Positions 25,801-34,601 of a stretch of 64,000 bases of DNA are shown here, in pieces; positions within the stretch are counted from its first letter, which is position 1, and every line of letters begins with the position of its first letter. The position numbers and the translations under genes are program-made. Source of the stretch: Chthoniobacter flavus Ellin428 (GTDB taxonomy: Bacteria; Verrucomicrobiota; Verrucomicrobiia; Chthoniobacterales; Chthoniobacteraceae); contig NZ_ABVL01000012.1 of the NCBI RefSeq assembly GCF_000173075.1, positions 148,452 to 212,451 of the forward strand, in the 5' to 3' direction. A model generated the notes under the pieces. That model ran no database searches, was not told where the DNA came from, and saw only the letters and a list, made by a program, of their open reading frames with translations.

Positions 25801-27513
25801 ATGGCCACGCACCGCCTGGCCCTGCCCGCGGGATTCCGCCTGGAGAATTATCTCTTCATGGACACGCTCGGAAAGGGTGGGTTCGGGATTACCTACCGGG
25901 CGCGCGATTTGTTGCTGAACCGCGTGGTGGCGGTGAAGGAATTGTTGCCGGATGGAATCGCCACGCGGGTGGATGGCTCGACGGTGGTGGCGCAAAGCGA
26001 GGCGCATGAGGGCGACTGGCGTTGGGCGCGGGATCGCTTTTTGAAAGAGGCGCAAGTGGTGGCCAGCTTCCGGCATCCGAATATCGTGAATGTGCACCGG
26101 CTCATCGAGGCGAACGGCACGGTCTACATGGTGATGGATCTGCTTGATGGCGGTAGCTATCAGACGCGATTGGATCGGATCAAACGCGAGCCCGATGAAG
26201 CCAGCGTGCGCGCGGTCATCGAGCCGCTGCTGGACGGCCTGACGGAAGTGCATCGCGCCGGCCTGCTGCATCGCGACATCAAGCCGGATAACATTCTCTT
26301 CAATCATCGCGGCGAACCGGTGCTCGCGGATTTCGGCGCGGCGCGCGAGATCGTCGGGCGGACGATGGCGCTGACCAGCATCATCACCACGGGCTATTCG
26401 CCGCTCGAGCAGTATCAGAGCAAGGATGGATTGCAGGGAGCGTGGACGGATATCTATGCGCTCGGCGCGGTGATGGTGCGGGCGATCACCGGCGAAAAAC
26501 CGCCGGCGGCGACCGACCGGCTGGGGAAGGATAGCTACGGACGGCTGGCCGCGAAGCCACGGCCGGGCTTCCGCGCGGAGTTTCTCAAAGCAGTGGATCA
26601 CGCATTGCGGATGGAAGCGAAGGATCGGCCGCAGGATGTGGCGACGTGGCGCAAGGCGTTGTTTCCGGCGGAGAAATCCGGTGCGCCGGTGCTCGCGCTC
26701 GTCGCGCCGAAAGGCGGCGAACGCTGGACGGTGGGGAGCGAGCAAAAGATTCGTTGGAAGGTGAAGGCGCCGGGCATGGTGAGCATCAAGGGAGTCGATG
26801 TGGAACTTTGGCAGGGCGATCAATTGGTCGAGACGCTCGCGGCCGGCGTGGCGATGACGGCTTCGCCAGTGGCGTGGAAAATCCCGGCCGAGAAAGCGAT
26901 CGGGCCGGACTATCACGTGAAGCTGGTGGTGCGCGGGGAGGAAGGCAAAGTCATCACCGCCAGCGCGGCGGAGCGATTTTCCCTCGCGCCCAAGCCGGCG
27001 CCGCAACCGGAGGGGAATGATCAGTCCTCGGCGCAGCGCAAAGGGGACTTTGCCGAAAAGGTTTGGGGCGGGATCTGCTGGCTCGCTCTCCTGTGGCTGT
27101 TCTTCGGCGGGTGGCGGGTGGTGTGGACGCATGTGTTTCCGCATCTGCCACAGGCGACGATCTCGTGGGTGAAGAAACAGCATCCCGCGTGGGCGCCGGA
27201 TAGCCAGTGGCCGGATTTGTCGGGCCTCAAAGGTTTGAAGTTCAATCCGGCCACGGGTCTGGGCGGTCTCGGTACGCCGGGCGCGAATTCGCCGATCGCT
27301 CCACACACGTGGGAGGTCATCAAGCAGGCGAACACGCCGTCCGCCCCGTTCAGCGATTTCGGGTTACACACAGTTCGTCCGACCCCACCGAGGAGCATCT
27401 TTGGAAACGCGTTGCTCATGGGGAGTCCGACGCCGAGCGCCAGTCCGGGCCCGACTCCGCATCAGATTCCCACGCGCTTGACCGTGCCGGATGGAAACTT
27501 TCCGCGGAACTAA
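25801..27513 (+). CDS. Membrane-anchored Ser/Thr protein kinase
   Basis: A 570-residue Hanks-type kinase. Kinase domain about 15-280: glycine loop GKGGFG, catalytic Lys in VAVKELLP, HRDIKPDNILF catalytic loop, DFGAAR, and GYSPLEQYQ in place of the APE segment (typical of the SPLEQY bacterial subfamily). Residues about 300-400 resemble a KRE9/KNH-like beta domain (GGERWTVGSEQKIRWKV). A single membrane helix follows (WGGICWLALLWLFFGGW), with a short Pro/Gly-rich end. ATG 25801 is chosen because the upstream frame lacks kinase-like sequence. Confidence 0.9.
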   Translation: MATHRLALPAGFRLENYLFMDTLGKGGFGITYRARDLLLNRVVAVKELLPDGIATRVDGSTVVAQSEAHEGDWRWARDRFLKEAQVVASFRHPNIVNVHRLIEANGTVYMVMDLLDGGSYQTRLDRIKREPDEASVRAVIEPLLDGLTEVHRAGLLHRDIKPDNILFNHRGEPVLADFGAAREIVGRTMALTSIITTGYSPLEQYQSKDGLQGAWTDIYALGAVMVRAITGEKPPAATDRLGKDSYGRLAAKPRPGFRAEFLKAVDHALRMEAKDRPQDVATWRKALFPAEKSGAPVLALVAPKGGERWTVGSEQKIRWKVKAPGMVSIKGVDVELWQGDQLVETLAAGVAMTASPVAWKIPAEKAIGPDYHVKLVVRGEEGKVITASAAERFSLAPKPAPQPEGNDQSSAQRKGDFAEKVWGGICWLALLWLFFGGWRVVWTHVFPHLPQATISWVKKQHPAWAPDSQWPDLSGLKGLKFNPATGLGGLGTPGANSPIAPHTWEVIKQANTPSAPFSDFGLHTVRPTPPRSIFGNALLMGSPTPSASPGPTPHQIPTRLTVPDGNFPRN

Positions 27514-27561
27514 ACGCAGCGTGGCAGGGCTGCGATCAAAGAGGAGTAAAACGCAGAGGCC

Positions 27562-27738
27562 CAGCGCGGCGGAGCCGCAACCAAAAGGGGAGCCACGAAC
27601 ATTCGAAAAGACAGGGAAGGGAAAGTGACCCGCGAATCACCCGAATGACGCGAATGATCTGCCCTCATTCGTGTTATTTGCGTGATTCGCGGGCCAAAAA
27701 TTCTACGCGGCGTGCGGACATTTTCATGGTTAGCACTG
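27562..27738 (+). repeat. 177-bp dispersed repeat, copy A
   Basis: Nearly identical (about five mismatches) to 56206-56382. Contains GGAGCCGCAACCAAAAGGGG and an inner hairpin of GACCCGCGAATCAC / GTGATTCGCGGG. The 27514-27849 interval has no gene. Confidence 0.85.
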
Positions 27739-27849
27739 TAGAGACGCAGAGACGCAGAGAAGAAGCCGAAGAAAACCGCGAATGAACGCGAATGAGATTG
27801 CGCGCCGATGTTGGCTTTCAATTCAACCGCAATCGCCGCCGCACCGAGG

Positions 27850-28764
27850 TTACTTCAAGTAGCTCTTGAAAAACGTATCCACCGCTTCCAGGCATTGCTC
27901 CTGCCAGGGGGCGCGCATCCAGCAGCCGTGTTTGCCGTCAGCGAGGACGACTTGCTGCGTGGGGACGCCGAGCGACTTGAGTTTGTCCATGGGCGCGGTG
28001 TCGCGCGCAGGGTTATCCAATGAGCCGGTGAGGAAGAGAATTGGGCCGGTGTCTTTGCTGAAGTAAGTGATGGGCGAGGCTTCTTTGTAGAGCTCGGGGG
28101 CGTCGTCGTAGAGTTTGCCGATCCATTTGAAGCCGTAGCTGTTTTCCTTCTGCTTGCGGTAGTTCTCGATCGATTTCTCGGTGTTCAATTCCATCGGTCC
28201 CGCCATCACCACGGTGGCTCGGACCTTGGCGGAAACGTTGCGGTCATCGCCGGTGAGGAATTTCGTTTCCGTTGGCGCGGCGGCGAGCAGGCCGACGAGA
28301 TGGCCGCCCGCGGAGCCGCCCCACGCGCCGATGCGATTCGAATCGGCGCCGAAACGAGTGGCATTCGTGCGCACATAGCGGACGGCGAGATTGCAGTCCT
28401 GCACGGCAGCGGGATATTTCGCGACCGGGCCGAGCCGGTATTCGACATTGGCAACCACGTAACCACGCTGGGCAAGGCCGATGGCCAGCGGGCTGAAGCG
28501 TTCCTTGTCGCCTTCGACCCAGCCGCCGCCGTGCACGAGCACGCAAGCGGGCAATGGATCGCCATCGGATTTCGGGCGGTAGACATCCATTTTCAGCTCC
28601 TGCTCCGGGGTGTGGCCGTAGACGATGTTGAGGTCGGCCTTGATGGAATCGGGAATGACTGGTGCGGGCTTGGCGGCCTTGGCGGCGGGCTGAGGGGCTT
28701 GTGCCAGCGCCAGCATGGGCGCGAGGGAAAGCAACAGGGCGGGGAGAAAATGGGGGATCTTCAT
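27850..28764 (-). CDS. Secreted alpha/beta hydrolase (esterase/lipase-like)
   Basis: A 304-residue enzyme with a signal peptide (MKIPHFLPALLLSLAPMLAL). Oxyanion motif VLVHGGGWVEGD, nucleophile elbow GGSAGGHL (Ser), Asp in LTGSLDNPARD and His in DGKHGCW form the catalytic set of the hormone-sensitive-lipase/BD-FAE group. Probably periplasmic; many verrucomicrobial relatives act in carbohydrate ester removal, but no substrate can be read from the sequence. Confidence 0.88.
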   Translation of the reverse strand: MKIPHFLPALLLSLAPMLALAQAPQPAAKAAKPAPVIPDSIKADLNIVYGHTPEQELKMDVYRPKSDGDPLPACVLVHGGGWVEGDKERFSPLAIGLAQRGYVVANVEYRLGPVAKYPAAVQDCNLAVRYVRTNATRFGADSNRIGAWGGSAGGHLVGLLAAAPTETKFLTGDDRNVSAKVRATVVMAGPMELNTEKSIENYRKQKENSYGFKWIGKLYDDAPELYKEASPITYFSKDTGPILFLTGSLDNPARDTAPMDKLKSLGVPTQQVVLADGKHGCWMRAPWQEQCLEAVDTFFKSYLK

Positions 28765-28839
28765 CGGAGGAGTGAACAGCGGTCGGGACGAAAGGTTGCC
28801 CTTCGAATTATCTTTCGCCGGGCGGTGACCATCGAGGGC

Positions 28840-28915
28840 AAGAGGAGGACAATAGGAGGAATAGGAGGAATAGGAGGAATGAGATCCTATAGCTCCTATT
28901 CCTTCCTATCCGCCG
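28840..28915. repeat. GGAGGAATA tandem repeat with inverted arm
   Basis: Three to four copies of AGGAGGAATA followed by CTCCTATTCCTTCCTAT can form a stem between the esterase start and the AraC-type gene. It sits upstream of the esterase (minus strand) and may be a regulatory or transcription-end hairpin. Confidence 0.5.
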
Positions 28916-28963
28916 ACGGTCACCGCCCGCCGCTACAACAGAGATCTGCCGCTCCGCCTGATC

Positions 28964-29830
28964 TCAATTCAAGCTCTGCAGCTTCCGGCGGAATTGTGTG
29001 GGGTTGCAGCGTTTCGCCCGGCGGAAGCTGCGGCTGAAGCTGGCGACATTGGCGAAGCCGCAGCCGAGCGCGATCTCGGTGATGTTCAACTCCTGTTCGG
29101 CGAGCAGTCGGCAGGCGCGGCCGATGCGCAGTTCATTGACGAACTCGTGAAACGTTTTGCCCGTACGCGCTTTGAAAAAACGGCTGAAGGCGCCGGGGCT
29201 GAAGTGCGCGAGGCGCGCGATCTCGTCGCGATTCAACGGCTCGGCGATGCGTTGCTGAATCAACTCACACACCCGCCGCAGCCGCTCGCCATGCTGGTCG
29301 GGAAGCTGGGGCAGGAAGCCGGCGCTGCAGATCGGGACGAGTTCCTCGGAGCCGGCGAGCAGATCGAGCAATTGCAACAGATCCAGCACCCGGGCGAAAC
29401 CCTGGCGCCGGGGCAGTGCCTGCATCAGCGCAGCGGCGGTGCGGCGTGTCTTCCCGCGCACTTGCAGGCCGACCGCGGCCCGCTTGAGCAGGCGATGGAT
29501 GCGCTCCGCTTCGGGGCGCTGAAAGAAATCCGCCCCGAGAAAGTCTTCGCGAAAATAAATGATGATGCCGTGCAATTCCTTGCGCTGGCCGCGAGGCGCA
29601 TCTTCGAATTGCCAGGCGTGCGGCAGATTGGGCCCGAGCAGGGAAATCTCGCCCGCCTCGAGCGGCCCGATGTTATCCCCCACGATGCGATGCCCGGAAC
29701 CTTTCACCACCATACCGAGCTGATACTCCGGATGAAAGTGCCACGTGCATTTGTAATCCGGCCCGCGCAGCTCCATGACGCGAAAAGATTCCTGCGTCGT
29801 CTGGGTGACTTGATGATAGGTGACCTTCAT
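28964..29830 (-). CDS. AraC-family transcriptional regulator
   Basis: 288 residues. An N-terminal cupin-like sensor (CTWHFHPEYQLGMVVKGSGH, LGPNLPHAWQFED) and two C-terminal helix-turn-helices (LNRDEIARLAHFSPGAFSRF and ITEIALGCGFANVASFSRSF). The sensor type is common in sugar-metabolism activators. ATG 29830 is chosen; the open frame to 30022 is repeat-like sequence. Located just upstream of the esterase in the same direction, so it may control it. Confidence 0.92.
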   Translation of the reverse strand: MKVTYHQVTQTTQESFRVMELRGPDYKCTWHFHPEYQLGMVVKGSGHRIVGDNIGPLEAGEISLLGPNLPHAWQFEDAPRGQRKELHGIIIYFREDFLGADFFQRPEAERIHRLLKRAAVGLQVRGKTRRTAAALMQALPRRQGFARVLDLLQLLDLLAGSEELVPICSAGFLPQLPDQHGERLRRVCELIQQRIAEPLNRDEIARLAHFSPGAFSRFFKARTGKTFHEFVNELRIGRACRLLAEQELNITEIALGCGFANVASFSRSFRRAKRCNPTQFRRKLQSLN

Positions 29831-30097
29831 AGGGGGAGGGGACCGCACGGTAAGCTGGCAGCCGGGATGCTTGATCGGAAGCGCATTCCCGGCGGATCGC
29901 TGCCTGGCGGGGCGACTATAATCAGCCCGTGGAAAAAAGATAGGGATACAACTTGGCCGGCGGTGCGGGAAAACGGTCATTTTGTGACCACTACTGAAAA
30001 CTATTTGGCCCGCGAATGACACAGATCACACGAATCAAAGATTTCTATTCGTGTGATTCGTGTGATTCGCAGGCACTTTTCCCAGTCTCTGCCTTCC

Positions 30098-30133
30098 TAA
30101 AACAGAAACGCTCGCGGCGAGCCGCGAGCGTTT
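30098..30133 (-). terminator. Rho-independent terminator after csbD-like gene
   Basis: A perfect 13-bp stem AAACGCTCGCGGC / GCCGCGAGCGTTT with a 2-nt loop, followed on the minus strand by CTGTTTTAGG. It lies 20 bp past the CsbD-like stop. Confidence 0.75.
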
Positions 30134-30153
30134 GGTATTTAAATGACGGGCGT

Positions 30154-30339
30154 CTAGAACTCTTCGATCTCACGGCGGACGTCCTCCTTGGACTTGCCGA
30201 GCCGCTTTTGCAGGCGGCCGAGGAGTTCGTCTTCCTTGCCTTCGGCAAAGGTGAGGTCGTCATCGGTGAGCTGACCATATTTCTGCTTCAGCTTGCCTTT
30301 GATTTCGTTCCAGTTGCCCTTGAGGTTCATCTTAGTCAT
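30154..30339 (-). CDS. CsbD-family stress-response protein
   Basis: A 61-residue hydrophilic protein: MNLKGNWNEIKGKLKQKYGQ, then LTDDDLTFAEGKEDELLGRL, the full CsbD signature. CsbD-like proteins are abundant general-stress products of unclear biochemical role. Start ATG 30339 (an alternative ATG lies three codons in). Followed by a strong terminator. The long antisense frame through the neighbouring kinase is a shadow. Confidence 0.92.
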   Translation of the reverse strand: MTKMNLKGNWNEIKGKLKQKYGQLTDDDLTFAEGKEDELLGRLQKRLGKSKEDVRREIEEF

Positions 30340-30495
30340 GCCCTTGCATCGCCGACCGCGGCAGAGGCGGACGTTTGCGCGGATTCTTGCAAGTCGTATA
30401 AAATTGTCCTCGCATCCTGGAAACCGCTGCGAGAGCTTTTCGGCACACGCATTGCTGCGAGCAAATACGAATCTTCCCCCACATAAATCCGCCCC

Positions 30496-32823
30496 GTGAG
30501 CACAAACGTTGACGAACCGTTGATCCAGAACTGTCCCGAATGCGGTGCAGCCATGGATGTCACTGATGTCGAACCTCTTTCCGCCGTGGTCTGCCCTACT
30601 TGTGGCGCGCCGTCGACGGTCAGTACGATGATCGATCATTTCGAGCTCGTGGACATGCTCGGCCACGGCGGCATGGGCGCGGTGTACAAGGCGCATGACA
30701 CCTCGCTGGATCGCATGGTGGCGCTCAAGCTTTTGAAAAAAAGCAGCGGCACTCCGGAGCAGATCAAACAACTCGAGACCGAGGCGGCGATCACGGCATC
30801 GATCAACCATCCGCACGTTGTGCGCGTGTTTAGCACGGGGATGGATCACGGGCGTTTTTACATCGCCATGGAGCTGGTGGAGAAGGGGACGCTCGACAAA
30901 CTCATCGAACTGCAGGGGCGCGTGGCCGAGGCGCAGGTGCTGGAGGTCGGCATCCAGATCGCCAGCGGGTTGCGCGCCGCGCATGAAGCGGGGCTGATTC
31001 ACCGCGACGTCAAGCCGGGTAACATCCTTTTCACCGATGCCCACACCTCGAAGATCGTGGACTTCGGTCTGGCGATTTTTGCCGAGGACGAAGTGAAGGT
31101 GCGTGGGGAAATTTGGGGCACGCCGTACTATGTCGCCCCGGAAAAGCTCGACCAGAAGCCCGAGGATTTCCGCAGCGATATTTATTCGCTCGGCGGCACG
31201 CTCTTCCACGCGCTGGCCGGCCGCCCGCCCTTCGAGGCGGAGAATGCTTCGCTCGTCGCGCTGAAACATTTGAAGAGCCAGGCGGTGAGCTTGCAGGCGT
31301 TCGCGCCGCAGGTTTCGAGTAATACGAATTACGTCATCAACCGCACGCTGAACAAAGACCCCGAGAAGCGTTACCAAAGCTACGATGAATTGATCGAGCA
31401 TCTGGAATACGCGCTGAACGAATTGCAGGCCGGCCGGGGCAAGGCGGAAGGCAAGCGCGTGGTGCTCGAGACGGAGCAGGAGAAAAAGGCGATGGGGGTG
31501 CTGACCTTTGCCATGATCGGCGTGCTCGTGGTGCTCCTCGGCGTGGGCGTGCTGTTCCGAAATCAGATTTTCTCCGGTTCGCCGGAGGAGCAGGCGAAGA
31601 AGGGCAGCGCCTTGATGGCCGAAGGCGTGAGCGGGCTGGCCAAAAGCGAGCCGGCAAGTGCCGTCACTTCACTCGCTGCCGTGGCCGCGCAGAAGCCGAA
31701 GCAGCCCTGGCTAAACTGGGCGGATATGCTGATGGGCCTGGCGCAAATCGCTTCCGGGCATCGCCAGGAGGGAATGAGCAGCTTCCAGCGGGTGGAAGCG
31801 CGCGGACCGTACTCGAAGAGCGATGCGGACAAGGCGACGGCCGACTTTTTCATGGAGACCACGCGGCAGATGACGAGCGAGCACGTCATCGATCCCAAGG
31901 CGGTCCAGGCGCCCGCCGGCGGCGCCGGCCCAGCGGCGTTCCTCTTTTATGGCATGAAGGATTGGGAGGCGGGCGCGGTCGACGAAGCGGCGGATTTCTT
32001 CCGGCGTTTCCGCCAGGCGGAATTCACGGGGACGGACGCGTGGCTCGAGGGGCTCAAGCCGATGGCCACCGATTACGTCGAGGAATATACCGCCTATCAA
32101 ATGGCGGCCGACGCCTGGAAGGGCGCCAAGACGATCGACCAAAAGCGCACCGCGGTGAAGCAACTCAGGGCCGTGCAAGGCAAGCTCGCGCCGAAAGCGC
32201 AGGAACTCGCGGTGACGGCGGCGGCCGAGCTCTCCAAAGTGGAGAAGGAACGTTCGGCGATGCTCGCGCAGGGCAAGATACCGGACGGCCGTTACCGGCT
32301 CACGAATCGCAAGACGGGCAAGGCCCTGGAAGTGGAAGGCCATTCGCACGACGACGGACACAAAGTGCAGACCTACAGCTACAACAACGGTGGCAACCAG
32401 CAGTGGCGTATCATTCCGCAGGACAATGGTACCTACATGCTGGTGAATGCGGAAGGCGGCAAGGCGCTCAGCCTGCCGACCAACCCCACCACGCTGGATC
32501 ATCACAACCCTCCCAGCAACGGCAAACCGACCGCGACGCCCACGCCGACTCCCAAGCCGGACCCCAAAGCGCCCAAGCCGACGCCAACGCCGACTCCCAA
32601 GCCGGTGACCGACGACAACACGCAGGCGCAGCAGTCCAACGTCAACAAGGCCATTCCGTGGCAGCGTTGGCGGATCGAGAAGATCGAGAACAACTACTTC
32701 AAAATCACCTCGCAACTCGACGGCAAGGCGTTGACCGCCAAAGGTCAGGACAATGGCGCCGCCGTCATCCAGGCCCCCTACGACAACGCCCAGGAGCAGC
32801 AGTGGAAGATTGAAGGGCTGTAG
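30496..32823 (+). CDS. Ser/Thr protein kinase with zinc ribbon and split ricin-type lectin
   Basis: 775 residues from GTG 30496. An N-terminal zinc ribbon (CPEC...CPTC), then a Hanks kinase (GHGGMGAVYKAH, VALKLLKK, HRDVKPGNILF, DFGLAI, GTPYYVAPEKL), a membrane helix (about 340-360, MGVLTFAMIGVLVVLLGVGV), a helical region, and a C-terminal ricin B-like lectin (GRYRLTNRKTGKALEVEG, QQWRI, QRWRIEKIENNYFKI, QQWKIEG). A Pro/Thr/Lys linker (TPTPTPKPDPKAPKPTPTPT) sits inside the lectin between its sub-repeats. The extracytoplasmic lectin suggests sugar sensing. Confidence 0.92.
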   Translation: MSTNVDEPLIQNCPECGAAMDVTDVEPLSAVVCPTCGAPSTVSTMIDHFELVDMLGHGGMGAVYKAHDTSLDRMVALKLLKKSSGTPEQIKQLETEAAITASINHPHVVRVFSTGMDHGRFYIAMELVEKGTLDKLIELQGRVAEAQVLEVGIQIASGLRAAHEAGLIHRDVKPGNILFTDAHTSKIVDFGLAIFAEDEVKVRGEIWGTPYYVAPEKLDQKPEDFRSDIYSLGGTLFHALAGRPPFEAENASLVALKHLKSQAVSLQAFAPQVSSNTNYVINRTLNKDPEKRYQSYDELIEHLEYALNELQAGRGKAEGKRVVLETEQEKKAMGVLTFAMIGVLVVLLGVGVLFRNQIFSGSPEEQAKKGSALMAEGVSGLAKSEPASAVTSLAAVAAQKPKQPWLNWADMLMGLAQIASGHRQEGMSSFQRVEARGPYSKSDADKATADFFMETTRQMTSEHVIDPKAVQAPAGGAGPAAFLFYGMKDWEAGAVDEAADFFRRFRQAEFTGTDAWLEGLKPMATDYVEEYTAYQMAADAWKGAKTIDQKRTAVKQLRAVQGKLAPKAQELAVTAAAELSKVEKERSAMLAQGKIPDGRYRLTNRKTGKALEVEGHSHDDGHKVQTYSYNNGGNQQWRIIPQDNGTYMLVNAEGGKALSLPTNPTTLDHHNPPSNGKPTATPTPTPKPDPKAPKPTPTPTPKPVTDDNTQAQQSNVNKAIPWQRWRIEKIENNYFKITSQLDGKALTAKGQDNGAAVIQAPYDNAQEQQWKIEGL

Positions 32824-32825
32824 GG

Positions 32826-32885
32826 GAGGGAATGCGGAGTTCGGAGTTCGGAGTTCGGAGTGCGGAGTTCGGAGTGCGGAATGTG
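32826..32885. repeat. GGAGTTC/GGAGTGC tandem repeat
   Basis: Degenerate 7-bp units (CGGAGTT, CGGAGTG) directly after the kinase stop, related to the GCGGAATG repeats at 15035. The rest of the 32824-33043 interval has no gene. Confidence 0.65.
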
Positions 32886-33043
32886 AGCCAGCGATGCGAA
32901 AAAAACTACCAATGGCAGTTCGCGGAGCAGGGTTGCAGGACCGAGGAAAATGGCGGATGACGAGAGGAGCGAGTGTGATGCTTTTACATTTGCGTGACTT
33001 TCCTCTTTTCACCGCGCGTCTCCGCCACTACGTTCCCCGCCTC

Positions 33044-33117
33044 GCGCTCGTAGCTCAATTGGATAGAGCGTCGGCCTCCGAAGCCGAAGGTTGTGGGTTC
33101 GACCCCCGCCGGGCGCA
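33044..33117 (+). tRNA. tRNA-Arg (anticodon CCG)
   Basis: A 74-nt cloverleaf. Acceptor GCGCTCG pairs with CGGGCGC plus discriminator A. D-arm GCTC-AATTGGATA-GAGC, anticodon stem-loop TCGGC-CTCCGAA-GCCGA with anticodon CCG, and T-arm GTGGG-TTCGACC-CCCGC. CCA is not encoded. Its 3' half (33072-33117) is duplicated at 38722-38767, marking it as an island integration site. Confidence 0.95.
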
Positions 33118-33641
33118 TGATTTCCTCTGTAAATTGTCCGTTTACACCCGAGTTTTTAGTTTGAGGGAAGGAACCCTGAAAAAGCCAGAGTGAGCCTCCC
33201 TACAGAGTAAATCGCTCGATTGCTTCTCGATTAAAGCCCCAAAAGAGTCTGGCGCGTTGACGGGCGACTTTTTAGAGGAAGTCCGATCGTTTAAAGCGGG
33301 ATATCCGGTGTCCTTCCGACCTTTTTCAGAGTAAATGGACATTCAAAAGGCCGATTTCTAAAAAGTCGGCTGTAAACGAATAGGGCGGAAGTATGAAGGG
33401 GCAAATTTCCAGAAACTATAGAACAGAAGCGACAGCTTAGGTCTGGAAAGGTGGTTGGAGCGTTCGCTATCCATGTCGGACTTGGCAAGGGTGAACGCCA
33501 GCGGCAGGCCGGCTGCAGGCCCTTTGTAACTTGCCTTGCACAGGCTGTCGGGGACGGACGCGCGTTCATCCGGGGGGATGGCGGGAAAATCCATCGGCCA
33601 AAACACTCGCACAAATCCGCTGCCCCTGTTCGTATGCAGGA
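33118..33641. other. Gene-free left end of the tRNA island
   Basis: 524 bp after the tRNA with no convincing gene. Several CAGAGTAAAT-like short direct repeats (33205, 33330; CAGAGTAAAC recurs at 38710) and a half palindrome ACGCGCGTTCATCCG near 33559 are present. Confidence 0.5.
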
Positions 33642-33992
33642 ATGAAGCGAGATATGGACATCGTGCGACTGATCCTGCAGTGGGTGGAGGCGGGCGAAAT
33701 GCCGCCCGAACTTGCCGAGGTTTCGGAGCAAACGCGCGTCTATCACTTCGATGTGATGGTAGAGGCAGGTTTGCTGAAGGGGCATGTCGTCAACGGGGAG
33801 AACGGCCAAGCCGTGGGGGCTGCCATTCAGCGGCTAACGTGGGAAGGACACGATTTTCTGGATGCGTCACGCGATCCGACAATCTGGGCGAAGGCCAAGG
33901 AAAAGCTATTGAAGCCAGGCCTTTCGTGGACCTTTGGAATTCTCGTCGAATACCTGAAACACGAGGTGAAGCATCGTCTTCACATGGAGTGA
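33642..33992 (+). CDS. DUF2513 family protein
   Basis: A 116-residue protein. MKRDMDIVRLILQWVEAGEM, a YHFDVMVEAGLLKG winged-helix-like segment, RLTWEGHDFLDASRD and IWAKAKEKLLKPG fit DUF2513, a small family common in prophages and genomic islands and probably a winged-helix fold. Start ATG 33642. First gene of the island on the plus strand; no partner gene follows within 600 bp. Confidence 0.85.
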   Translation: MKRDMDIVRLILQWVEAGEMPPELAEVSEQTRVYHFDVMVEAGLLKGHVVNGENGQAVGAAIQRLTWEGHDFLDASRDPTIWAKAKEKLLKPGLSWTFGILVEYLKHEVKHRLHME

Positions 33993-34545
33993 CCCCTTGA
34001 AATGTTCCGCCAGCGACGAGGACGGCCGGCGCGATAGATGCGCGTCTATCCGATCTATACAGAGCACGGACTTACCCAACGGCTCCGCAGCCGTTGAGCT
34101 TTTGCGAACCTTGCCGCCTGGTGCGCTTTCGTGGATGGAGGCAGCTTTGGGCTGGCTTTGGCACAGAACTCAGCGCGTTTGTCGACTTGGTGACGTTTCT
34201 TGCGTTTGGATTGGGTGGTCATAGTAAACGGCGTCTAGTGTCAAATGTGGCACTCGCGCCCGGCTGATATGTAGGGTCCGAGAATCGCCCCAGTGGCCCT
34301 TTTGCTTTCAGTCGGCTGCCGGCATGAAACAGGGCATAAAAAGGGGGACGGTTGCCATGATGGTCTCTGCCGTTCGTATACTCGGTTCCGTTCCCCTCGG
34401 ATGAACGCGCGTTCATCCGAAGGCAACTCAAACCCAGCTTGAGCTTGAAGCTTGGCGTATTTGAAAACTTGGCAGCGTTCCCGCCATTCGGAGTATTGGT
34501 GCATGCTTGGCGCGCGGCTATTGCTGCCACCGCGCTACGCAAGAC
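33993..34545. other. Gene-free island interval with palindromes
   Basis: About 550 bp without a convincing gene. It holds a near palindrome GATAGATGCGCGTCTATC at 34033 and a perfect one at 34397, both built on a GCGCGTYYATC core. Confidence 0.45.
34397..34420. promoter_or_regulatory. Perfect 24-bp palindrome, possible operator
   Basis: TCGGATGAACGC and its exact inverse GCGTTCATCCGA form an uninterrupted palindrome. Half sites of the same sequence occur at about 33559 and a variant at 34033, all within 900 bp of the island. A repressor operator or a phage/island protein binding site is possible. Confidence 0.45.
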
Positions 34546-34577
34546 AAAAAAAAGCGCCGGGGCTTTCGCCCCGGCGC
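34546..34577 (-). terminator. Rho-independent terminator
   Basis: On the minus strand GCGCCGGGGC-GAAA-GCCCCGGCGC is followed by a run of eight T. It ends the two-gene operon 35842-34602. Confidence 0.9.
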
Positions 34578-34601
34578 TGTCGCTCAATGCTCTAACCTGA
34601 A

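Noticed and set aside
28840..28915. Array of ribosome-binding sites
   Set aside because: AGGAGG recurs only because of the tandem unit; no start codons follow on the plus strand.
30340..31401. Long minus-strand reading frame through the zinc-ribbon kinase
   Set aside because: It is antisense to a well-supported kinase; only its last 61 codons (CsbD) are a real gene with its own start and terminator.
33291..33809. Minus-strand frame at the island left end
   Set aside because: It is antisense to DUF2513 over much of its length and has no recognisable protein features.
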